64,000 nucleotides of DNA from Mangifera indica. Its lineage: Eukaryota > Streptophyta > Magnoliopsida > Sapindales > Anacardiaceae. The DNA lies in contig NC_058143.1 of assembly GCF_011075055.1 (NCBI RefSeq), positions 20,100,930 to 20,164,929 of the forward strand, given 5' to 3'. Shown here piece after piece: positions 1 through 12,189 of the stretch (positions are counted from its first letter, which is position 1; every line of letters begins with the position of its first letter). Below the pieces are notes generated by a model that saw only the letters and a program-made list of their open reading frames with translations, ran no database searches and was not told the origin of the DNA. Both the position numbers and the translations under genes were made by a program.

Positions 1-1011
1 GAAGGTAGAGTTGTTCTTGACAGAATACATCTCTTTCCACAATCTGCTCTTCCGATGATACACTAATACCTGCTTATGAGATGCTAAGAAGACATATTCA
101 TCAGTTTGACTAATTGGAAAAATGCTTGGAATCATTCCCCTTATACACCTAAGACTCACCCTATCAACTGTATGCCATTTTTCTCTGTAGTAATCCCTCA
201 ACACCCAAGTTTTCATCCACACATCAGAAATTTGAATCACAGACAAGCATCCATCTGATTCCAACAAATAAAACCTATTCCCAGACCCATAACAGACCTC
301 GTCCGGCAATGTAATCTTCCTCCAAACATCACAATCCAAATCAAGTGCAAGTATACAAGAACTACCAGTCAACCAATGAAGAGCACCATTCACAAACACA
401 ACCTGATTTCTGTTCATGTGACTAAATTGGTCATCTTGAAATGAAACAAACTTTCTCCATTTATTCAATTCAGAATCATAAACCAAACATATGAAAGTCC
501 CATCAGGTCTATGACCAAACGTTCGGTGATAACCAGCTAACACAACACTAAACTTATTCATAGTTAAATCACAAGCTAAACCAATCAAAGTGGCCTCACC
601 ATCTGGATGAAATCGAGTCACAGGCCTTTCTCTACTCTTGGGGAGCAACTTCAACTCTCTAGTCATAGGATTGCATACATAATAAACACCCTTATCAGGG
701 ACACTAGAGCAACACAACAAGCCATTACATGAAGCTCTGACCTTAACTCTATCATGTAAAAAATCCAAGGAAAATTCAGAGACGCCCCTTAAATTATCAA
801 CACATATAAGACTAGAATTTAATTCAGTTGAATCTGAGATCTCAACTAATAACATTGGATTCTTGGAAGACACTTCATTGTACAGTTGAACAAAATACTT
901 GTCAGAAGCTAATCGATACCAAAGTTTGCACACTGTTTTTGTCCTAAAAAGGGACTTAACTGGCAATCTCGCAAGAATTTGTAGTAAAACTTCATCGGGA
1001 AAAGGACTCAT
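1..1011 (-). CDS. F-box protein, At5g49610-like (3' end outside window)
   Basis: Substrate-recognition subunit of an SCF (SKP1-Cullin-F-box) ubiquitin ligase. The frame is open without an intron from the ATG at 1011 to the window edge (337 codons), so the C-terminus is missing. The N-terminus is a clear F-box, beginning MSPFPDEVLLQILARLPVKS with the Leu-Pro-hydrophobic pattern and the downstream Cys-x-x-Trp. After it come the F-box-associated features: a 'NP-MTREL-LLP' segment at about residues 115-130 and a 'VYDSELNKWRKF' blade at about 175-190, typical of FBA/kelch-like plant F-box proteins. The target substrate cannot be deduced. The start is the first ATG and gives the normal F-box position. 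No disabling mutation is visible. Confidence 0.85.
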   Translation of the reverse strand, partial: MSPFPDEVLLQILARLPVKSLFRTKTVCKLWYRLASDKYFVQLYNEVSSKNPMLLVEISDSTELNSSLICVDNLRGVSEFSLDFLHDRVKVRASCNGLLCCSSVPDKGVYYVCNPMTRELKLLPKSRERPVTRFHPDGEATLIGLACDLTMNKFSVVLAGYHRTFGHRPDGTFICLVYDSELNKWRKFVSFQDDQFSHMNRNQVVFVNGALHWLTGSSCILALDLDCDVWRKITLPDEVCYGSGNRFYLLESDGCLSVIQISDVWMKTWVLRDYYREKWHTVDRVSLRCIRGMIPSIFPISQTDEYVFLASHKQVLVYHRKSRLWKEMYSVKNNSTF

Positions 1012-2698
1012 CTTTTCAATTCATCACTCAGAATCTCAAATACCCAGTTAAGAAAATTAAAAAAAAGACTCAGATTTGTTTACCTTATGAAGATTTCGAG
1101 ATGGGCGTTCGATGAAAGTTCTTTTTTTTTTTCTAAAAATGTTTTGGCTATAAAAGACATCATTTTTTAGAGATTAAAATGGATTTTTCTGTAGTTTATA
1201 GATCAAGGATCGAAACGAGGAGGGATTGTGAAGCTAATTTTGAGCAAATGAAGATGGGCGTTTGTGAGGTTTAGCGAAGAGCGATCGCCGATCAGGGATT
1301 TGCAAGAGATTAAATTCTGTAAATTTTGACGATGGGAAAGAGATCGGTTTAGCAATTTCGGAGGATAATATCAACGGCTATTATTAGTTTGTGGAATAAG
1401 ATCAAGGGCCCATGCCAATTTGAATGCTGGGCCACACAAAAATTAGTTCAGCCCATGTTGACAAATTGCCAAATGGGAGTGGATTTAAGCCTATTGATAT
1501 TCAAAGTCCAAACATCAACCCAGTAGGAAGGCAGTCCGGCTCAACATTTACACGGACCGATTAACCGGTGGTTAAATCAATGGACTGCTTAAATAAATAT
1601 TAAAATTAATTTTATATTATTAATTATTAAATATAAGATTTAAATTAATTTTACCTAAAAATAAACATAATTTGATTGCGTATACACTTTAAATTAGTGG
1701 ATGAAATGTTTGGTTCAAGTCAGAGTGCAATCAAGCAATCCAATTGCTAAAATGCTTATTCTGTAAATGGTTGTCATTTTGCTTAACAGATGACAGATCG
1801 ACCGGTTAGATCAGCTGTTCCAAACTTTAAAAACCTTGGATACTCCTTTGCTGTACCCTGTCAATATTTTGGTTTTGATTAACCATCGTTAGTGAATTCA
1901 TGCACTTACCAAATGAAAGGTTAAGGCAGCAGTACAGCAATATAAATCATTTTGACGATGTCTGATGATATGAATGAATATCTAATTAGATATTTAGATA
2001 ATACATCATTATTTTATTAAATATTATTTTATTTTTATTTTAAAATTATCAAATCACATAATGATACATTATCGGAACACTCAAAATTAGGTATACATAG
2101 TTTTGTTGATTTTAAATTATATGATTATGCCAATATAAGAGATATGAAAAAGTTTTTTATCATGCATTTTCTTTCAGGGTACCATAAGGCTAAACAAAAA
2201 TGATATTAAAGAAGTTCCAAATATTTTTCTTTGTAACCAACATCAATTCACTTGGCATTCAAAGATGATCTTGACTCTCTAAATGTCCTAATCTACAATA
2301 CATCCTTTAGAAAACTTGCAGTTTTGCCTTTTAATAGGTTTCGAAACTTGCATTTACACCCCTAAAACCCAAACCACCACTGAATCTCCCCATTACTGTT
2401 GTTAACAATCGAGCCACGGAGCCAAGGCTGCCGAGAAACGTTTAAATTACCTAGCACAAGCCTATCAATGAAAATGTATTCTGAAGCACCAACAAGTACT
2501 AGCTTATGCAACAATACCACAAAGGAAGATGACTGCTCCAGAACACACGAAATAATGAGTTTAGATTGTCCTAATCGACTGATCAATCGACGGCATCAGC
2601 ATATCATCAAGCAACCATAACAAAGAGTACCTATTGTTGAATCAGGAAATTTATTCAATTCTGTTATCAATTCTATCATGTCAGAAGGACCTCTACCG
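1012..2698. other. Spacer between the F-box gene and COQ2
   Basis: Holds the 5' leader of the F-box gene (about 1012-1400) and the 3' untranslated region of the COQ2 gene. The middle is AT-rich with no supported ORF. Short open frames at 2362-2620 show no family resemblance. Confidence 0.5.
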
Positions 2699-5484
2699 TT
2701 ATTGTACAAATCTTCCGAATAGAATCCCACCACAAACAAGAGCACCGAACCATTTGTTGGACACAAATCTGCGATCCGAAAAATACAAACATTGAATGGA
2801 GTTAGCCAATTGATATCTACAGAAGAACAAACTTGAAAACATACGAGACTCAGATAAGTAAAACCCAATTTCTTTATTAAGTCATTTTCAACGTAAGGGC
2901 TGCTTCCACCATGTTTCCAAAAGAAAAGTGCTCTATATATATATATATATGCACATACGTATATATATCTTTTTTAAGCTGTTTCAACTACTAGAAGGAG
3001 TAAGATGGTTGAATGAGTATTTCCTCTAGAGGCTAATTAAGATAGAAAAAATCTTCATCTTCGCAGAAAGAAAGATGTTAACTCTATGGTTGGGAAAACT
3101 GCATATGTGATTAAAGCAAATACGCACTTTCTATTGCAGTCAGCACGGCTTGAAAGGTCAACTGTCCATATTTGCCGACCTAAATGCCCGGATGCTGCTG
3201 CCAAAAATGCATAATATGGCCACCCTGCCCCACAATAGAGTTCAAAAGATTAAAAGAGAAGTTTATTAGTAACATGACAAACAAAAAGCAAGTACATACC
3301 AATATCAGCATTGAATCCGCTGAGGGCAAGACCACTAACACAAGCAATTCCAAACCCAGAAATCCACTTCTTGGTTGAATCCCCAAATCTTAAAGCAGTA
3401 GACTTCACACCAACTTTCAGATCATCTTCTTTATCCTGTATCAAAGGCATCAAGATCTTTTATTTTATACCAAGCCAAGAGTGATGTAAAGGTTTTTCCT
3501 CATCCCATTTGATCTTGCAACCATGAAATCTTTAAACAATAAAACTGCATAAATTGATGTAAATTGCAAAACCTAATGCACAAATATATTTAACAATAAA
3601 CATAGCATAAATTGAGAATGGATAAACCCTGTGAAAATAAGGGTGTATAGAAACCCAAATCAATAAAATTGTGAACTTCAAGTTAGTTAAAAATATTGCA
3701 AAGATTTCTTAAAACATTCTGTAATTTCCCTCAAAGTCTTTATTTTTTTTTTTCCCCCTTAAGTAAACAGATGATAAAAGAGAAATGATATTTTATAACC
3801 CATGAATCTTCCATTGCAAAAAATTTCCGACAGATTAATAGTCTAATTCCACAAAAGGCTACAAAGCATTAGTGCAGCCCAAAGTAACCATAAGCTTCAT
3901 TAAATGTATTATTGTTATACCTGATGTGCATATATTGTATCATACACAAGTGTCCAAAAAACTCCTGATATGTACATTGGAAACACAACAGCCGGATCTA
4001 AACTCCCTTTTACTGCAGCCCACCCTAACAAGGCTCCCCAATTAAAGGTCAAGCCCAATACGCTTGAGGCTGAACAAGAATAGTTTTATTTTACAAATAC
4101 ATTAGTCAAACCTCGGCAGACTGTTCATTGAACAACAAAGGTATATAAACACCATTACCCAAAAGGTGAACCTCTTCATGAGGGGGTAAGAGAAGACTAG
4201 CAACAAGGATGACGCCCCCAAAATACGGCTGTTAGAGAAAAGATTGATTATGAGCTCTAAGGATCACAGACTTCATAGAAATGCAGTTGCCACTGATTTA
4301 ACAAGATCAGCAAACTAAAACAGCTGAAAGAAAAGGAAAACTATGCAGCAGAAACATTCTATCAGAATATAGTGTTATAATTTTACCATGGAAAAGTAAC
4401 TGTGACACTACCTATTAATTCCAGGGGTTAGATTTGCATATATTCACGTAGCTTATCTTAGCTGATTGTAGCTTTGTAATTCAATGCATATAAAAAAGAA
4501 ATCATATATCTGATTAAAAGTAAGCAATAAATTCCATTCATTCTTTAAGTGGGATCTCATTTGCAAGAAAGTAACGATATATATTTGAAATAAGATTAGA
4601 AAAATGTTGCAGACGTTCATAATCACAAAAGCACGTATATTGTTAAGTTAATGCAACACCAACCTATAATTATTCAATTGAAGGAGAATCCCAAGACCCA
4701 AAAGCAATTGAAATCCAAGAAAACAAAGTCCTTGAAAATGTGTCAAAAGACCGCTAGCAACGGGCCTCAACTTTGTACGTTCCACCTGCATTCAGAATGA
4801 TCTAATCTAATCAAGCCCCCAGAGTGCAACACAAAACCATTCAACTTATTACTACATGTTCCTAATGGTTTCACAAAATAATTTAAAAATCAAAACAAGT
4901 CTTCTATAAGTTCCTGACAACAATAACAATAAGAACATGTAATTTGTATAATTTCAGTTGGAATGCAAAAGTAATTACCTTTGTATCAATGCCTCTATCA
5001 AGGAGATCATTAACAGTACATCCAGCACCCCTTAAAAGCAGAGAGCCACAGCCAAATAGAGTCAACATCTTCAAATCAGGGAGGTGTCCAGGGGCTGCCG
5101 CCATTGTAATTGACCACATACAAGGCCAAGCCAACAGCCAAGTCCCAATGGCTTATCGAGGCGGGCAAGCTTCGCATAAGGCCTGGCTGTTCTGGGTAGA
5201 AACAAGTCAATCCATGAAATGTCATTGCTATTACTACCACTTTCTTTCTCTCCTTTCTTGGCTATACCTGTATGTGTAGTATAAATTCTAGCAATGGAGA
5301 CGAATCTAAGACTTTCTTCGAGATTCGGAGTCCAACGTTGAAAAGGACGAAATGGGTTTAAATTAGGGTTTAATACGGGATGAGCGTGAGAGATAACTGT
5401 TGATTTAGCCGTGTTGGCCAAGAGAGACAAAGAGGGTTTTAATAGTCTGAAACGTGAAGCTCGAGAAAGTAAAAAATTCGCCAT
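2699..5484 (-). CDS. COQ2: 4-hydroxybenzoate polyprenyltransferase, mitochondrial (two frameshifts)
   Basis: UbiA-family membrane prenyltransferase that joins the polyprenyl chain to 4-hydroxybenzoate in ubiquinone synthesis (plant PPT1/COQ2). Seven exons can be traced: 4979-5484, 4664-4785, 4159-4228, 3921-4069, 3300-3435, 3128-3224 and 2699-2768, all with GT/AG borders. An Arg/Ser-rich N-terminus ([12 protein letters not shown]) fits a mitochondrial transit peptide. Both Asp-rich UbiA motifs are present: NDLLDRGID at the end of exon 1 and [13 protein letters not shown] across exons 4-5. The last exon encodes [19 protein letters not shown], as in other plant PPT1 proteins. Exon 1 (506 nt) and exon 4 (149 nt) are each one base short of the length their flanking phases require. 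The frame breaks lie near 5143-5146 (after LDKPLG) and 4057-4059 (after PQAY). With both counted, about 383 residues are encoded, normal for the family. Identity is sure; whether the locus is functional is open. Confidence 0.9.
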
Positions 5485-5914
5485 TTTGATGAACTGTTTA
5501 ACTGGGGCCTCTTTGTTCTTGAGGTGGTGCCTGTGTCTGATGGATCTTGCGAAAGAATGGATTCAAAGAATAAAGAGCGGCGTTGAAAATAAATTAGAAT
5601 TGCAAATTAAAACAAATATTTTGATGTCAAAAGGAAAAGAACCTACTAAATTAAGCATTATCATCAGGTTACAGAAGGAAAAAGAAGCAAAGAAGATGAA
5701 GTATAAAAAACCAACACTTGTTTGACATATCACAGATTAAATTAAAACATGAACTTCGATAAAAAGGAACCTGCATTTTTTTTAATTTTAAATTTTGCTC
5801 AAACTATAAAATTTTGTAAACATTTAGGTATAGAAAAGTTTGATCAAACTATAAAGTGTTCAATGCGATAATATTAATTTATTTTTAATTTAAAATTACT
5901 CAATCAATATTTGT

Positions 5915-5916
<2 letters not shown>

Positions 5917-5951
<35 letters not shown>
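5917..5951. repeat. (AT)n microsatellite
   Basis: Uninterrupted alternating AT of about 35 bases in the spacer upstream of the COQ2 gene. Confidence 0.9.
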
Positions 5952-5956
<5 letters not shown>

Positions 5957-6224
5957 GTAAATTTTAAAGAAATTTGATTTTTTTGTAAAAAAAGTTGAAG
6001 TTATAATATTTTTATATCTAGATTGGTTTTTAACCCAATCAATCAAGAGATTAATCTAAATCTTAATAAGTGGTTAAACTAATGATATAATAAATAAATA
6101 TTAAAATAATATTCAATCAAATAAAAATATAATTTAATTATAATAATACCTCGTGACTTGTCAATATAATCCTCGTATTTTCATTGCATATTATACTTAA
6201 TGTTTTAAAACTTAAACTAAATTG

Positions 6225-6278
6225 ATTCATTTAATCAGTAACTAATAATTAATTCATTTAATCAGTAACTAATAATTA
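6225..6278. repeat. 27-bp direct tandem duplication
   Basis: Two head-to-tail copies (6225-6251 and 6252-6278) of a unit containing ATTTAATCAGTAACTAATAA, followed by a short partial third copy. Confidence 0.8.
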
Positions 6279-6804
6279 ATTCAATATGTGTCAAAACTAA
6301 AACTTGTTTATGATTTAACTATCAAATCAATTTGATCAAACTTTGATGCTAATCATTTGTTTAAAACTAAGAATAAAAAGATTAATAATTAAGGAGGCAT
6401 AAATACAATTGAACTAAAAATAATTATAATTCAATATCCATTCATTCGGTATAAATATATTTTTAATTTTTAATTTTGTCATACTTATGTTATCAATCTC
6501 TTCAACCGATATGATATAAAATCGTTAGACGGCTCTTTGATGAGATAAGAGCCAACCCGTTTCTAAAAACATTGATAGTTCCATGAATAAAATCCATAAT
6601 ATTGTCTTCATTCCTTGTTAACGAAACGAGACTACAAATAGGACACTCTAAACCAAACCATCGCTTGATGATAAAAAGTTATTTTTTTAAGGCACCACAA
6701 AACTTTTCAAGCCATCCATATTTTCTTCAAGAGTCCCTCCCTCCCCGCCCATGTTGTCTCCAAATCTTCTTCAGCCAACTAAATCAACTTCAAGCAGGCT
6801 GACG

Positions 6805-7290
6805 ATGAAGGAGAAGTCTCTGGTGACAGAAGAGATGAAAGCCAAGGCTGAAGTTTATTACGGAGCTGAAACTTGCAGAGATAAGTTCATGCTGTTGTTA
6901 GCTGACAATGGTTTGCCCCTTGGTCTCCTAACGATTCATCATCAAGACATTGAAGAATGCGGGTATGTGAAAGAATTAGGGTTCGTGTGGCTCAAACACA
7001 AGGAGAAAAGAGAGCTGAAGTTTGATAATGTAGATGTGGTGTTTGACATTGAAGTTACTGCATATTTTGAACAGAACAGGATCAAGAACCTCACCGGTGT
7101 CAAGGCCAGAGAGTTCCTGATTTGGATTTCTTTGCGTGAAATTTATGTTAACAACAATTCTCCAAATGGGTCCAATATTACCTTCAGGACCCCTTCTGGT
7201 TTGTCCAAGTCTTTTCCCTTGTCTTTGTTCCAAAGCAGCCATGATTTCAAGGAGGTGAAGAACTCGAAGAGGAGGATATTTGCACTGTAA
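6805..7290 (+). CDS. DUF538 family protein
   Basis: Single-exon plant protein of the DUF538 family (161 residues, the usual size). Recognisable blocks in order are KAKAEVYYGAETCRDK (about 11-27), LPLGLLTIHHQDIEECGYVK, GFVWLKHKEKRELKF, a central EVTAYFEQNRIKNLTGVK, and the terminal FRTPSGLSKSFPLSLF. This is the At5g46230/At1g09310-type arrangement. The biochemical role is unsettled; some members are reported to bind chlorophyll derivatives or to respond to stress. There is no signal peptide or membrane segment. An in-frame ATG 54 bases upstream (6751) would add MLSPNLLQPTKSTSSRLT. I prefer 6805 because family members start close to this point, but the longer form is possible. Confidence 0.88.
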   Translation: MKEKSLVTEEMKAKAEVYYGAETCRDKFMLLLADNGLPLGLLTIHHQDIEECGYVKELGFVWLKHKEKRELKFDNVDVVFDIEVTAYFEQNRIKNLTGVKAREFLIWISLREIYVNNNSPNGSNITFRTPSGLSKSFPLSLFQSSHDFKEVKNSKRRIFAL

Positions 7291-8497
7291 ATATTTTTCA
7301 CTTGAAGATAATTGTATAACAAAATTATCAAATAAATTGTTCATCAACTGTAATGTATGCATTTTAATATATTGAAAATATTTTAATTTATGTTTATTCT
7401 AGGTTTATATGGTTTTGGAAGGTTAATTACGTTGGCTTGGTTCCTTCCTTGAAGTAGTGGAAGTACTTAATTAGAAGCAGAATATGCTGAAAAATAATGC
7501 TTGTTCAGTTGGAATATGCTTTTTTAATGGCAATTATGTTCTCTATTTTCTTTCGGTCTTCCACGCAACCAAAGGTACAGGTCACAGGAGCTTTGAGAAA
7601 CTGTTGCTGTCATGCTCATGCAGCAACCAATAATATTGGCCAAACGAAAACAATCCAACTGGTTACCAGAAACAAACCACTTTTCTCTTTAATATTATTT
7701 ACACTTACACCCAGCAAGCATATTCCAATTCCATACAGATTCTATGCAGCCCACTCTTACTGATTGTACTTTATTTTATAGGGTTAAATTCATTGCGCTC
7801 GAGATAAGAGTACTTTCATAAATGAATTGAATTCAAACTTATTCAAAAATTCAAATATTATTTTCAAATTCATTGATTCTTTTGGATTAAAAGTTTCAAA
7901 CCAATATTAAGATAAACCTTACTTAAGATTCAATATGGATTGAATTTAACCTTAACACTAATTTTTCTTTTTTCTATTTATTTTTAATACATTTTATAAG
8001 GCAAAATTTGGAAATAAGAAATTTATTTAAAGATATAACATCTAAATTGTTTCTCTAAAATTTGTATACTAATAATAATCACTAATTTTTATACTAATAA
8101 TCACATATCACAATATCATTGAATGTTATTTTAAAACTATTTCTAAATCATTTAATCATATAGTTATACGTCATTATTAATACATAACTTAGTATTCATT
8201 ATTAGTGTATATATAATTTGTATGGAAGGAGAATTAACATTGCTATTATACAATTAAGATTATCTTCCCATTCCTTCATCAATGCTCTAACAAATACCGA
8301 AAAAGGATCCCCGAAACATTTGGAATATCCCAACTAACACTTAAAGCCATCGCATTCCAAGAACAAGATACTATGGTAAAACAAGGCTTTGTTGTACTTA
8401 GTCTTAGTGGCTTGGTGCGGGTCTTCCACTATGAAAACTTTCATACGATGATCTTAAGAATTATCTAGTGAAGAACAATTCATGAGTAACCAATAAA
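7291..8497. other. Convergent spacer, DUF538 and SWC5 3' ends
   Basis: Contains the 3' untranslated regions of the two converging genes and AT-rich filler. A short open frame at 7497-7763 has no family resemblance and is not called. Confidence 0.45.
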
Positions 8498-10587
8498 TCA
8501 TGGCTCCTCCCGCATATCTGTCCTCCTCCTGGCCTGTTGCGCCAACCGTGCATCCCTCTCCCTCTCAAATTCCCGGTAATCAGCTCTTTGCAAAAAGGAA
8601 ACCTTATCCAGATACTGATTTGAGCTCTTCTTATAAGCATCCAACTCCTCCTCCAGTCCCTTCTCTTCCTTAAACTCTCCCCAATCCTTCTTCGTCTTAT
8701 CAAGCACACTCAGCTTTGGTTTCTTCTTAATCTGTTCGAGAACAGCATCAACAGCAGAAGTTGCAGGACCTTTGGCCTTTTCAGATGCCTCCTTTGAATC
8801 AGCATCAACAAGCTTCTTAACTTCAATTTCTTGACCAGCAAACTCCCGTACCTCAATTATCTGGACAAAAAATAGAACAGTGAATCATTATGAGCACAAT
8901 GTTCAAAGAAAGCCATTGCAGGTTTTCAAACCACCAACCGATTAAAAAGAACTTAAATCTATCTTCAAGGCTAAAAACAGTTCACATAAATATTAAACGA
9001 CCTAAACATTAGATTATGGAGGAATAAATGGGGAAACAACCCTTGCCCATCAATATTCAAATGATTCTTGAAAATCAATTCCAAAATATAAGGGGAAAAA
9101 AATAACCTACTATGCAAAAGACCATCTTTTTGTTCATATACCCCACAAGGTCATTGTCAATACCAGGAAAAACGTTCTTATTACTAGAAACTCATTAAAT
9201 TCTGAAGAGATAAAAGAAAAAAGGAAAAATTGCGATCACCCCGACTTTCCCCCTGCCTGCTGCAGCAGATGCAGCATCCCTGACTGCTGACAGAGCAGCA
9301 GCAGCAATTCTCTTGGTGTCATCACTGATGTCACTAGATCTCGTTTGTGGCAAGATGCCATCCTGCACATCTTGCTCAATGGATTGTTTCTTCATTGATG
9401 CAAATCCCAAATATTGCTTAAAGTTCTGCAGAGCAAAGTCAAGGGAAAGCAAATAAAATTAAGGTTCATTGTCCAAATTATTTCCACGGCAAAAAGAAAA
9501 AATGGGGAAACCTCACATTGGTTTTTGTCTGCACAGTTGTATTCACAGATAAACTAGGCTTGGTTTTGAATGTCCTTTTAGGTACTCCTTTATTCATCTC
9601 CTCCCATATGGCAGCAATCTTCTTATCATAATTATTAGTACCATTTTGCTCAACAATAGATCCACCTTGTGGTGTGCCCTTTTGTGCCAAGCCTAGATAT
9701 GTAATCCAACTCTGTAAAATAAAATCAAGATTGAAACTTAAAAAGCCAACTAATTTTGAAGGTAACTCCACTAAAAATAAATAATGAGAAAATCCTCACA
9801 TTGGACATCTGTGATGAAGTTTTATTTACAGTTGAACTAGGACTGTTAAAAAATGCTTTGAGCGTCTTATTAGAAGTCCCTCCATTCATTTGCTCCCACA
9901 TGGCTTCCACTCGAGTTTTCAACTCTACCACAATAAAAGAACACATTAGCCCCTTTATTTTGCATCAATAATCCTTCATTTAAAAAATTAACTTTGGTAA
10001 ATATGGACACTATGACATCATAACAAATGAACAAGAAGAAAAAATGAAGAGCAGCAAGTCCTAAATCCTCACCAATACCCTCAGGTTGAGACCCCAAGCT
10101 TCGACCACTAGCGACATTGCCTGAAACACAAATGTCCACGTGATCAACTGCAGGAAAACATAAATTGCACGCACACTTCCAGTGAATGGACTAATCCATC
10201 TTGACCACCAAATTTCCAATTAAGGTCCCATCTATCTGACAATCCAGGTAGCATTTTAATCCGCCCCCCAAAAGAAAAAGGAAAAAATCGCCCGAACCCG
10301 TATAAAGAATTCAAGCAAACTCAGAACATTTTTCCAAGTGGTAGCATTGAACAGTCAAACCCTAAAGCCTTAATCCCAAATCCCTAATCTCAAAAATCTA
10401 CTCAATAGTCATACATAAACAAGAATTCCTATATCTTCTTTCTTTATTAAAAACTTGAAGCGCTAGCAGTTAATATGAAGAACAAGGCAATACAAATTCA
10501 AATTAAATGAAATTACTTGAATTTTGATAGGAAAGAAGAAAAAATAACACCTGAAACATCGATTCCACCGCTTTTGGTTTCCGCCAT
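8498..10587 (-). CDS. SWC5: SWR1 complex subunit SWC5 homologue (BCNT-C/CFDP1 family)
   Basis: Nuclear protein related to yeast Swc5 and animal CFDP1/Bucentaur, a subunit of the SWR1 complex that exchanges H2A for H2A.Z. Six exons join in frame: 10551-10587, 10073-10120, 9800-9924, 9517-9711, 9240-9425 and 8498-8860, giving 317 residues. The BCNT-C domain fills the last exon: LSVLDKTKKDWGEFKEEKG, then LDAYKKSSNQYLDKVSFLQR and ADYREFERERDARL. Before it lie an Ala-rich helix (RIAAAALSAVRDAASAAAG) and EIEVKKLVDADSKEA. The N-terminal half has a twofold repeat: WEQMNGG...WITYLGLA (exon 3 to exon 4 start) and WEEMNKG...FKQYLGFA (exon 4 end to exon 5 start). Every exon is phase-consistent, with no disabling change. 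The start is the first ATG and lies on a short 37-nt first coding exon. Confidence 0.92.
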
Positions 10588-11655
10588 CGAGATTAAAACC
10601 TTTAGAAAATAAAAGTAAGACAAGTGGATTTGAAAAGAACTGGAATTAGGAAGGAACCCTAGAGAGATACTGAAAACTAAAAGGAGAACAGGGAGAGGGA
10701 AACGCAGAAGCTGCTCTGAATTAAACGTCGTCGTATAAACCAAATTCCTTTTATGCGCGATGGACCGGGCCTGGTCTGGACGCTTTGGCAGTTTCCCAAT
10801 CTTCAATACAATAAAACATAAATGGTTCACATTAGCTTTCTAAATATTCTTTTTATTTTCCAATGAAATTTAGCGTAAGTTGATAGAATAATACAAATGA
10901 AAACATAAATGTTTCAATTATTGCCAATGTTTTAAGTCATGCGTCACATCGACTGATCTACCAAGGAATCAATGATAAATCCGGTTTTAGTTCGATGATT
11001 AAAATTTGGTTTAATTATCAAATTCGATTCAACTATCATATTGAACCAATTCAACCATTGTGTTGGAGTCATGAACTTAATAAAACTCTTCTTCTAAATT
11101 GATATTAAGGATGAAGAAACTCCAACTTATTTGGAGAGAGTATCAATTCTAACTAATATCTTTGAGTTATTACTGTTTTTTATAGTATTAATTATAAAAG
11201 ATACAAATTGAATCTTGGTTCAGAATGATGACTAAACATAAGAATCATTATATTAGAAACATTCATTGTTCAATATTAAGTAATAAAACCATTTTTGAAT
11301 TATAAATACATCATATTATTATCATCAATTCGTTCGATCAATTAAAATAATCGATATAAAGATCGACATTTTAATTAAATCAATGTTCAATCTGGTTATA
11401 AAAACATCAGTTATATATAATATCACTTTTGTAAGTCTTCAACAATCACTAGGACATATGTATGAATGAACCAAATTCCATAACCAAGTAATCAATTAAA
11501 ATCCAATCTCAAAATCTAGTGTTTGAAGTTAAAATCTTGATTATAACATTGAAAAAACCCTAAAAATATAATGCATGAACCCCATGAATTATACCATATA
11601 AAGAATGCTAATCTATGCAAATACTCAACCAAAAATTGAAAAAAAAAGAACAATA
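10588..11655. other. Spacer between SWC5 and the PMEI array
   Basis: Promoter side of SWC5 (near 10588-10800) followed by AT-rich sequence without ORFs. No transposon ends recognised. Confidence 0.4.
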
Positions 11656-12189
11656 ATGGTGGGTTTCTTTGGCCAATCTTCTCTTTCGTGTGTGTTGCTT
11701 TTTACTAGCATTTCTCGTCTTTGCTCCCTCACAATCACATGCGACAGTCTATAGAAGTAAGGTAACAATTGATCTGTTGAATGAGCTTTGCTCAAGAACC
11801 AACAATAAAAGTTTCTGTTTGGCGGTTTTGAAGCTGAATCCTGAGTCTACTTTAGCCCTGAAAACCCTAGATTTAGCTCACAATAAGGCCACCACCACTC
11901 TCAGTCTAATCTCTTCACTCATCAAGAAAACAACTGATCCTGATTTAAGGGAAGTTCTGAAGACTTTGACAGGGCCATTGGTGAAGTTGAAAATGGTCAG
12001 AAAGCTTTAAACTCCAATGTTTTTTATCAGCTTGGCCTCGAAGCACGGCATGCCAGTGAGAAAGTCAATAGTTGCAGAGGGGAGTTGAAAGAGCCACTGC
12101 CTAATGCACCATCATCAGTGCATGAAGAGTTTAAAAATCTTTTTAATATCATTTATATTATCCCCTTCTATTTGTCTGCATCAAATTGA
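11656..12189 (+). pseudogene. PMEI-like gene, copy 1, broken
   Basis: Remnant of a pectin methylesterase/invertase inhibitor (PF04043-type) gene. A hydrophobic signal-like stretch (FRVCCFLLAFLVFAPSQSHA) is followed by the two-Cys hairpin (ELCSRTNNKSFCLAVL) and helices with DLAHNKATTTLSLISSLIKK. The only ATG at the right place (11656) is one frame away from this stretch and runs into TAG. A second shift at about 11959-11962 separates LREVLK from DFDRAIGEVENGQKAL, which runs on to TGA at 12187-12189. The third conserved Cys (the Cys before the YDxAI block in the intact neighbour) is absent. Two shifts plus a missing disulfide residue make a pseudogene likely, although single-base assembly errors could account for the shifts. 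Confidence 0.7.

Larger units (their letters stand above)
5485..6804. other. Divergent spacer between COQ2 and the DUF538 gene
   Basis: Intergenic DNA that should carry the promoters of the COQ2 gene (leftward) and the DUF538 gene (rightward). It contains an (AT)n tract at about 5917-5951 and a 27-bp tandem duplication at 6225-6278. Otherwise it is AT-rich with no coding signal. Confidence 0.5.

Noticed and set aside
2699..5484. Calling COQ2 a pseudogene outright
   Set aside because: Splice sites, phases and all motifs are intact, and both lesions are single bases in short homopolymers, so an assembly error is at least as likely.
4944..5725. Plus-strand ORFs across COQ2 exon 1
   Set aside because: Shadows of the minus-strand coding exon.
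11669..12010. 113-codon ORF as an intact PMEI
   Set aside because: It opens with TTG, not ATG; the real ATG is in another frame, and the C-terminal third continues in a different frame.
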